Source of the DNA: Alloprevotella sp.
GTDB taxonomy: Bacteria > Bacteroidota > Bacteroidia > Bacteroidales > Bacteroidaceae
Direction: 5' to 3'
DNA length: 12,163 bases
NCBI GenBank assembly: GCA_015259235.1
Contig: JABZGM010000052.1
Coordinates: 1 to 12,163 of the forward strand
Both the position numbers and the translations under genes were made by a program. The notes beneath the pieces were generated by a model, which was not told the origin of the DNA, searched no databases, and was given only the letters and a program-made list of their open reading frames with translations. Shown here in pieces: positions 7,737-12,163 of the stretch. Position 1 is the stretch's first letter, and the number at the start of each line of letters is the position of its first letter.

Positions 7737-7767
7737 CAAAGGTAGCGATTTTTGTGCGGTTGTCCAA
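7737..7767 (-). promoter_or_regulatory. Bacteroidetes-type promoter of purL
   Basis: On the minus strand TACCTTTG (7737-7744) matches the Bacteroidetes -7 consensus TAnnTTTG exactly. A TTG lies at 7765-7767, giving a -33 element about 20 bp upstream. The expected leader is roughly 30 nt before the purL ATG at 7697. I see no purine riboswitch in it. Confidence 0.75.
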
Positions 7768-7785
7768 TTTTATTCTACACTAATT

Positions 7786-7872
7786 GTGAGGAAGCAGCGA
7801 CATATTTGTGAGAAAATGTGATAAGTATGTGGAAAATTCGTGATAGTCTTGTTATTGACTTGCAATAAACAA
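7786..7872. repeat. Degenerate tandem repeat with 11-bp period, left array
   Basis: Unit starts fall at 7786, 7797, 7808, 7818, 7829, 7840, 7851 and 7862: steps of 11 bp with a single 10-bp step. Most units begin GTGA or a close variant (GTGA, GCGA, GTGA, GTGA, GTGG, GTGA, GTTA, GCAA), followed by A/T-rich bases. On the other strand the units approach RAGTYTATCAC, which is also the consensus of the array right of the toxin gene. One helical turn per unit means every unit faces the same side of the DNA. The array lies in the 323-bp gap between purL and the antitoxin gene. Confidence 0.7.
7855..7867 (+). repeat. 13-bp direct repeat, left copy
   Basis: TTGACTTGCAATA is identical at 8594-8606, in the same orientation. 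The two copies bracket the toxin-antitoxin module and each lies in phase within its 11-bp array. This could be a target-site duplication or recombination joint. Confidence 0.7.
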
Positions 7873-7937
7873 TTTCTGCCCAAGTTTCGTTCTTGCCTCA
7901 ACATCTTATTTTTGAAGTGATTTATATAGAGTTCCTA

Positions 7938-7959
7938 TGTGTACACACGATTTTGTACG
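7938..7959 (+). promoter_or_regulatory. Putative YefM-type operator pair
   Basis: A perfect 10-bp palindrome TGTGTACACA (7938-7947) contains the core TGTACA. A second, shorter site TGTACG (7954-7959) has one mismatch, with its centre 14 bp from the first. E. coli yefM-yoeB is autoregulated through a long and a short palindrome that share a TGTACA core. Here the pair ends 6 bp before the -33 element of the toxin-antitoxin promoter, so binding could block RNA polymerase. Confidence 0.6.
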
Positions 7960-7965
7960 TATTTC

Positions 7966-7996
7966 TTTGTGTAGTTGTTGGATATTATTATCTTTG
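7966..7996 (+). promoter_or_regulatory. Promoter of toxin-antitoxin operon
   Basis: TTTG (7966-7969), exactly 19 bp, then TATCTTTG (7989-7996): a full match to the Bacteroidetes -33/-7 pattern at the usual spacing. Transcription should start about 7 bp further on, leaving a leader of around 15-20 nt before the ATG at 8021. Confidence 0.85.
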
Positions 7997-8020
7997 CATT
8001 GAAACTCAACACTATACAAT

Positions 8021-8272
8021 ATGATGGTTATCAGTCTAAGCGAATTTCGCGCCAATCAACGCAAGTATTTCGACTTAGCGAGTACAGAGCGCGTCATTAT
8101 CAGAAGAAATAAAGTAGAATTTTTTGCCCTTGTTCCAACCCACAATGAGGAACTGGATATTAGCGAAGATTTGAAATTGAAAATTGCTAACGCAAGAGAG
8201 GATTACAAGGCAGGAAAGGGTGTCGTATGCAAGACATTTGAGGACTCTCTAAACTTACTAGAAAGTTTGTAG
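8021..8272 (+). CDS. Type II antitoxin, Phd/YefM family
   Basis: This is a predicted antitoxin of 83 residues, the usual family length. The N-terminal half (MVISLSEFRANQRKYFDLA...) is the Phd/YefM DNA-binding fold: a first strand, then the EFR helix, then the strand carrying VIIRRNKVEFFALVP. The C-terminal third (about 45-83) is charged and helical and should wrap around the toxin. The stop is one base from the toxin ATG, so the two are translationally coupled. In this family the antitoxin dimer represses its own promoter and the toxin acts as co-repressor; the TGTACA-type palindromes upstream fit this. Two ATGs stand side by side at 8021 and 8024, and either could be used. Confidence 0.88.
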   Translation: MMVISLSEFRANQRKYFDLASTERVIIRRNKVEFFALVPTHNEELDISEDLKLKIANAREDYKAGKGVVCKTFEDSLNLLESL

Positions 8273-8273
8273 G

Positions 8274-8546
8274 ATGTACGAAGTAGTATACAGCGACGAA
8301 GTACTTCTTTCTATCAAAAAATACAAGAAGTCCAGCCCTCAATCTTATAAGAAAGTCGTGAAGTTAATCAATGAACTACACGAACATCCTAGAACAGGCA
8401 CTGGACATCCCGAAGCACTTAAAGGAATGGGAGGAAACATATACTCCAGGGAAATAAACAAAAAAGATAGACTTGTATATGAAATCTACGAAGAGCATAT
8501 ACGCATTTATGTGATTTCTGCTGAAGGACACTACAGCGACAAATGA
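8274..8546 (+). CDS. yoeB: Type II toxin, YoeB/Txe family mRNA interferase
   Basis: This is a RelE-superfamily toxin of 90 residues (E. coli YoeB has 84) that should cut mRNA in the ribosome A site when not neutralised. The YoeB signature is complete: HPRTGTGHPEALK (residues 38-50), the YSREI strand, KKDRLVYEI and the C-terminal GHY. By alignment in my head, E47, R59, R66, H86 and Y87 correspond to the catalytic and substrate-contact residues of YoeB, so the toxin looks intact. Three residues (SDK) follow the His-Tyr pair, where E. coli YoeB ends with it. It is the second gene of the operon with the antitoxin just before it, and nothing else appears to be co-transcribed. Confidence 0.9.
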   Translation: MYEVVYSDEVLLSIKKYKKSSPQSYKKVVKLINELHEHPRTGTGHPEALKGMGGNIYSREINKKDRLVYEIYEEHIRIYVISAEGHYSDK

Positions 8547-8589
8547 AGCAACCTCAGGTGAGAAATAAAACTCATCTGTGGTTGTTTTG

Positions 8590-8655
8590 TATTTTGACTT
8601 GCAATAGACTCATAAGACACTTACAACAAACTCACAGAAAACTCGTGATAAACTC
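8590..8655. repeat. Degenerate tandem repeat with 11-bp period, right array
   Basis: Six consecutive 11-bp units each end in ACTT or ACTC, at 8600, 8611, 8622, 8633, 8644 and 8655, without a single phase slip. Two examples are GCAATAGACTC and GTGATAAACTC. A further partial unit (ACGACAACAAA) follows. The minus-strand consensus is about GAGTTTATCAC, the same family as the left array. It sits in the 204-bp gap between the toxin gene and bamA, just before the terminator. Confidence 0.75.
8594..8606 (+). repeat. 13-bp direct repeat, right copy
   Basis: TTGACTTGCAATA, identical to 7855-7867. Deleting the 739 bp from one copy to the other would leave a single uninterrupted 11-bp-period array between purL and bamA. 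Confidence 0.7.
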
Positions 8656-8667
8656 ACGACAACAAAA

Positions 8668-8710
8668 AAAGAAACGCTCACAACTCTCTAAAAGCTGCGA
8701 GCGTTTCTTT
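8668..8710. terminator. Terminator between toxin gene and bamA, likely bidirectional
   Basis: Twelve-base arms AAAGAAACGCTC (8668-8679) and GAGCGTTTCTTT (8699-8710) pair perfectly around a 19-nt loop. Read on the minus strand, the stem is followed by an unbroken T-run, making it a good terminator for bamA, whose stop is 40 bp away. On the plus strand the tail is T-rich but broken, so it may also end the toxin-antitoxin transcript. Confidence 0.85.
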
Positions 8711-8750
8711 CTCTATTTCACTATTTTGTAAGAAAAAATTGCGGAAGGGA

Positions 8751-11390
8751 TTAAAATTCTTGTCCGAGCACGAAGTGGAACTGGCTTCCACCAATCTTCT
8801 GTCCGTATTCATGTTCGCTGAAACCATAAGCCCAGTCGATACCCATCAAACCAACCATAGGTAGGAGGATGCGCACACCCACACCGGCTGAAGTTTTGAG
8901 TTTGAAAGGATTCATTCTGTTGATGTCTACCCAAGCATTACCAGCTTCGGCAAAGGCAAGCGCATAAATCGACGTAGCTTCAAGCATCAACGGATAGCGA
9001 AGTTCGAGGGTCAAACGTGTATAAGCATAGGCGTTTTGCCGACCAAGACCATTGTTACCGGTGTTACCGGCAATAGCACCATTTTCATAACCACGTAGGG
9101 CAATGACATCGCTGGCATATCCATAGCCTCCGCCGCTCATGCCGTCACCACCCATGTAGTAAGTTTCAAAGGGTGACTTGCGGTGCTTGTTGTAAGATCC
9201 GAGAATACCGAAGTCTGTGCGGGTCATAATCACAGGCACGTGGCGCAAACTGGAGTTGAGTGCCGTGTAAGTGCGGAATTTCAAGCTCCATTTGTGGTAT
9301 TCAATCCAGCGATATTTATCTTGTGCTTCGCGATCATAGTTGATACTCTGCGGATTGGTTGCCAATCCTTCGTAGTTTTTACCATCGATCAACGAATAAG
9401 GTGGGGTGAACGACACAGAGAACGAGAAGTCCGAACCACCACGAGGGAAGATAGGATCGGTGATGCTGGAGCGCGACAAGGTGAGGGCAAGGTTGACATT
9501 GTTGCTCACCCCATTGCTGATGAGGAAGTAGCGCCAGTTTTTCAGGCTATAACGCGTGTAGTTGAGCGATGCACTAAAAGAGAAGTAGTCATCTGGCCAA
9601 CGGAGACGTTTACCAAACCCGATGCTAGCTCCAAACATTTGCATGTACTTGTCGGGATCGTAGTAGTTGGCATAGTTATAAGCACTAGAGTTCGTGCCAT
9701 ATCCATAGAGACTATTATAGTAGGAATTACTATAATAGCTAGAGTTCACGTCGGTGTAGCGAGAATAGAACGCTGACACGGAGAATTGATTAGGACGCTT
9801 TCCGCCAAACCAAGGGTCGATGAAGGAGAGAGAATAGTTTTGGTAGTATTTCGCATTACTCTGCACAGACACTTGCAAGGTCTGTCCATCGCCTTGGGGA
9901 ATGAAGCCTGCACGCTTGTAGCCATTGCGACCAAAGAGATTTTGCATGGAGAAATTGGTGAATTTCACACTTGCACGACCAATTATTCCCGTGGGTCCCC
10001 AACCAGCAGAGACTTCTATCTGGTCCCCCCCCTTCGTCACGAGAGGATAGGTGATGTCTACCGTACCCGTATTATCGTCGGGACGGATGTTTTTGAAAAT
10101 CTCACTTTGGAGCACTTCATTGTCGAATTGCTTTGTAGCTGCCAATTCGCGCACGGAGCGTTGCAAGGCTTCGATGGAGAAGAGATCGCCTGGTTTCGTA
10201 CGGATTTCGCGACGAATCACGTGATCATACACACGGTCGTTACCTGAGATGCGAACGCGATTGAACGTAGCTTGTTTGCCTTCGCTGATGCGCATTTCAA
10301 GGTCGATGCTGTCGCCCTCCACCTTGGTTTCTACAGGATCAAGACGATAGAACACATAACCATTGTTGTAATACTGCTTACCAATCGCATCTTCGTCTTC
10401 GCTGAGTCGCTTGTTGAGCAAAGTCTGATTGTAGAGATCGCCTTTTTTGATGCGGAGTTGTTGCATCAAAGCATCAGAAGGATAAACAGTGTTGCCCACC
10501 CAAGAGATGTTTCGGATGTAGTATTTCTTGCCTTGATTGAGCTTCAAGTAGACATCCACGTGTGTAGGATCGACCGTCACCACCGAATCGCTGAGCACCA
10601 AAGCATCGCGATAGCCCAAACTGTTCATTTTGTCGATGAGAAATCCCTTGTCTTCTTGATACTGCTCGGGACGGAATTTGCGCGATGCAAAGGAAATCCA
10701 CTTTTTGAAGGTAGAGCGGTCGCTCGTCTTCTTCATAGCGTTTTTCAAAGGAGTCACCAATTCGGGATCTACTCCCGTGATGTGAATCTTACGAATGAGG
10801 ATTTTGTCATTCTTATTCACATTGATGTCCACAATCATGTGGTTGTCAGCCGTCACATCTTCATGTTGCACCACCTCCACTTCGACATTCTTGTAGCCTT
10901 TTTCTTCAAAATACTTTTGAATGCGAAGTTTCGTGCGGTCCACGAGGTTGGGCGTCACCTGATTGCCCACACGCAGTGGCACACGTTGCTCCAATTCTTC
11001 GCGCTGTGACTTTTTGAGTCCGTTCCATCGCAAGACAGAGATGCGCGGCTGCGCCGTGAGTTTGAAATGCAGATAGATTTTGTCACCAACAATGCTATCA
11101 GCTTCCACTTTCACATTGGAGAAGAGACCTTGCTTCCAATAGTTCTGCACGGCACGCGAAATGTCATCGCCAGGCACGGCATAGGTGCGACCCACTTCTA
11201 GGTCGGCGATGTTCACCAATAGATCATTGTCATAGCCTTTAATGCCATCCACCACAAGTCCGCCCAAGACATATTGTCGTGGTTGGAGAGAATAGACGAT
11301 TTCGGGCTTCGTCTGCGTGCTTTGTGCCGCGACAGCCAGAGGTGCCAGCGACAAGAGCAGACTTAAAAGGGAGGGGTGCAGATATTTCAT
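8751..11390 (-). CDS. bamA: Outer membrane protein assembly factor BamA
   Basis: This is the Omp85-family core of the BAM machine, which folds beta-barrel proteins into the outer membrane. From the chosen ATG at 11390 it has 879 residues. A signal peptide (about 1-22, Leu-rich, ending AVAAQ) is followed by five POTRA repeats starting near residues 40, 115, 195, 287 and 372, then a 16-strand barrel from about 450. The barrel has the conserved loop-6 RGY motif near 766 (ALRGYENG) and ends in an aromatic residue (HFVLGQEF), as barrel-insertion signals do. The frame extends 38 codons further to 11504, but only the internal Met gives a proper signal peptide. A Tyr/Ser/Asn-rich segment near 543-577 is probably a surface loop. 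The gene follows uppS with a 116-bp gap and is likely in the same transcript. Confidence 0.95.
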   Translation of the reverse strand: MKYLHPSLLSLLLSLAPLAVAAQSTQTKPEIVYSLQPRQYVLGGLVVDGIKGYDNDLLVNIADLEVGRTYAVPGDDISRAVQNYWKQGLFSNVKVEADSIVGDKIYLHFKLTAQPRISVLRWNGLKKSQREELEQRVPLRVGNQVTPNLVDRTKLRIQKYFEEKGYKNVEVEVVQHEDVTADNHMIVDINVNKNDKILIRKIHITGVDPELVTPLKNAMKKTSDRSTFKKWISFASRKFRPEQYQEDKGFLIDKMNSLGYRDALVLSDSVVTVDPTHVDVYLKLNQGKKYYIRNISWVGNTVYPSDALMQQLRIKKGDLYNQTLLNKRLSEDEDAIGKQYYNNGYVFYRLDPVETKVEGDSIDLEMRISEGKQATFNRVRISGNDRVYDHVIRREIRTKPGDLFSIEALQRSVRELAATKQFDNEVLQSEIFKNIRPDDNTGTVDITYPLVTKGGDQIEVSAGWGPTGIIGRASVKFTNFSMQNLFGRNGYKRAGFIPQGDGQTLQVSVQSNAKYYQNYSLSFIDPWFGGKRPNQFSVSAFYSRYTDVNSSYYSNSYYNSLYGYGTNSSAYNYANYYDPDKYMQMFGASIGFGKRLRWPDDYFSFSASLNYTRYSLKNWRYFLISNGVSNNVNLALTLSRSSITDPIFPRGGSDFSFSVSFTPPYSLIDGKNYEGLATNPQSINYDREAQDKYRWIEYHKWSLKFRTYTALNSSLRHVPVIMTRTDFGILGSYNKHRKSPFETYYMGGDGMSGGGYGYASDVIALRGYENGAIAGNTGNNGLGRQNAYAYTRLTLELRYPLMLEATSIYALAFAEAGNAWVDINRMNPFKLKTSAGVGVRILLPMVGLMGIDWAYGFSEHEYGQKIGGSQFHFVLGQEF

Positions 11391-11506
11391 AAACGGGATA
11401 CGTTCGGGAGATGGTCTGTTGAGAGATGCCTTGCGTGACATGTGCCACAGCATCGGCAGAAAAGAAAGAGAGGGACTCACTTCAGAGCCTACCTCTGCGA
11501 GCAATA

Positions 11507-12163
11507 CTATTCTTCGTGGGAAGTCACCTGCTCAGAAGTTTTGCCAAATCGGCGTTCTCTACTTTGATAATCTGCGATGGCAGCATAGAGATGTTCCGCC
11601 GTAAAGTCGGGCCAATAAGTTTCTGTGAAGTAAAGTTCGCTATAAGCGCACTGCCAAAGCAAATAATTGCTCAAACGGAGTTCACCTCCGGTGCGAATCA
11701 ACAACTCAGGGTCGGGCATAAAGCGCGTGGTGAGCTTGTCTTGGAACGCTTCTTCGGTGATGTCTTCAGCGCGAAGTTCTCCGCGCTGCACTTGCTCTGC
11801 CAGTTGTCGTGCTGCCTCGGTGATTTCCCAACGCGAGGAGTAAGACAAAGCGAGCACCATGGTCATGCCGGTGTTGGCAGCCGTGTTTTGCTCACAGCGC
11901 GACAAGGCTTCGCACACAAATTCAGGGAGTCGACTTCGATCGCCTATGATTTGCAAGCGCACATTATTCGCCATAAAAAGTTCTTCTTCGAGACTCTCTA
12001 TAATGAGTGCCATGAGGGCTGCCACTTCATGCGAAGGTCGATTCCAATTCTCCGTAGAGAAGGTGTAGAGTGTGAGATATTTCACTCCCAACTTAGACGC
12101 TGCCTCGGTGATGTCTCGCACCGTTTGTGCGCCCTCTTGGTGTCCCATGGAGCGTTCCAGTCC
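11507..12163 (-). CDS. uppS: Isoprenyl transferase / undecaprenyl diphosphate synthase (5' partial)
   Basis: This cis-prenyltransferase adds isopentenyl units to farnesyl diphosphate to make the C55 lipid carrier for cell-wall and surface glycans. The frame stays open past the first visible Met to the window edge. The residues GLERSMGHQEGA match the family segment just after the missing DGNGRWA motif, so roughly 25-30 N-terminal residues lie outside. Present are TLYTFSTENWNRP, the RTGGELRLSNYLLWQ substrate motif and the YSELYFTETYWPDF segment whose acidic residues help bind Mg-diphosphate. The C-terminus is complete. uppS followed by bamA is a common order in Bacteroidetes, giving a cell-envelope operon. 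Confidence 0.95.
   Translation of the reverse strand, partial: GLERSMGHQEGAQTVRDITEAASKLGVKYLTLYTFSTENWNRPSHEVAALMALIIESLEEELFMANNVRLQIIGDRSRLPEFVCEALSRCEQNTAANTGMTMVLALSYSSRWEITEAARQLAEQVQRGELRAEDITEEAFQDKLTTRFMPDPELLIRTGGELRLSNYLLWQCAYSELYFTETYWPDFTAEHLYAAIADYQSRERRFGKTSEQVTSHEE

Noticed and set aside
5841..7745. 634-codon plus-strand open frame opposite purL
   Set aside because: Also a shadow. It is long only because purL avoids the codons that would give antisense stops.
7786..7872. CRISPR-like repeat array
   Set aside because: Units are only 11 bp, degenerate, and have no spacers. No cas gene is present.
8543..8731. 62-codon frame overlapping the toxin stop (ATGA)
   Set aside because: It runs through the 11-bp array and both arms of the terminator, with Lys/Arg/Gln-rich composition and no recognisable domain.
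10272..11009. 245-codon plus-strand open frame opposite bamA
   Set aside because: Antisense to the POTRA region of BamA, with no domain or start signal of its own.
11391..11504. N-terminal 38-codon extension of bamA
   Set aside because: It would bury the signal peptide. The internal Met at 11390 gives a normal cleavable signal.

Overview
The window looks like chromosomal DNA of a member of the Bacteroidota, most likely a Prevotella-like member of the Bacteroidales. Three things support this. There are clear Bacteroidetes-type promoters (TTTG, about 19 bp, TAnnTTTG), Shine-Dalgarno sequences are generally absent, and uppS sits directly upstream of bamA. The genus is an inference from style, not from a marker gene. 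No rRNA, tRNA or CRISPR array was found.

Region 1 (1-2742) is accessory DNA. It opens with a 508-bp segment bounded by 68-bp perfect inverted repeats. Each repeat encodes the same peptide start and runs inward into a different tail reading frame, and the two frames converge and overlap in the middle. This is the layout of an invertible tail-swapping cassette. It is followed by a 390-residue DUF262 (ParB-like) plus HNH nuclease, which is a candidate GmrSD-type restriction or defence enzyme. Next comes a tyrosine recombinase with a complete R-K-H-R-H-Y active site, closed by a strong terminator. The recombinase is a plausible driver of the inversion. The gene that would carry the invariant N-terminus lies beyond the left edge.

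Region 2 (2777-7767) is housekeeping DNA on the minus strand: an MsrA-MsrB fusion lipoprotein for repair of oxidised methionine, and upstream of it the large single-chain PurL of purine synthesis. A strong hairpin terminator separates them, and PurL has its own promoter.

Region 3 (7786-8710) is a small accessory island between purL and bamA. A YefM/Phd-type antitoxin and a YoeB-type toxin form a two-gene plus-strand operon with a near-consensus promoter and a TGTACA-type operator. The operon is flanked on both sides by degenerate tandem repeats with an 11-bp period, and a perfect 13-bp direct repeat lies at each junction. Removing one 13-bp copy plus the TA module rejoins the two arrays in exact phase, which suggests the module was inserted into one older array.

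Region 4 (8751-12163) holds uppS (5' end outside the window) and bamA on the minus strand, serving undecaprenyl carrier synthesis and outer-membrane protein assembly. Transcription ends at a terminator directly after bamA, where many relatives would carry ompH/skp genes.
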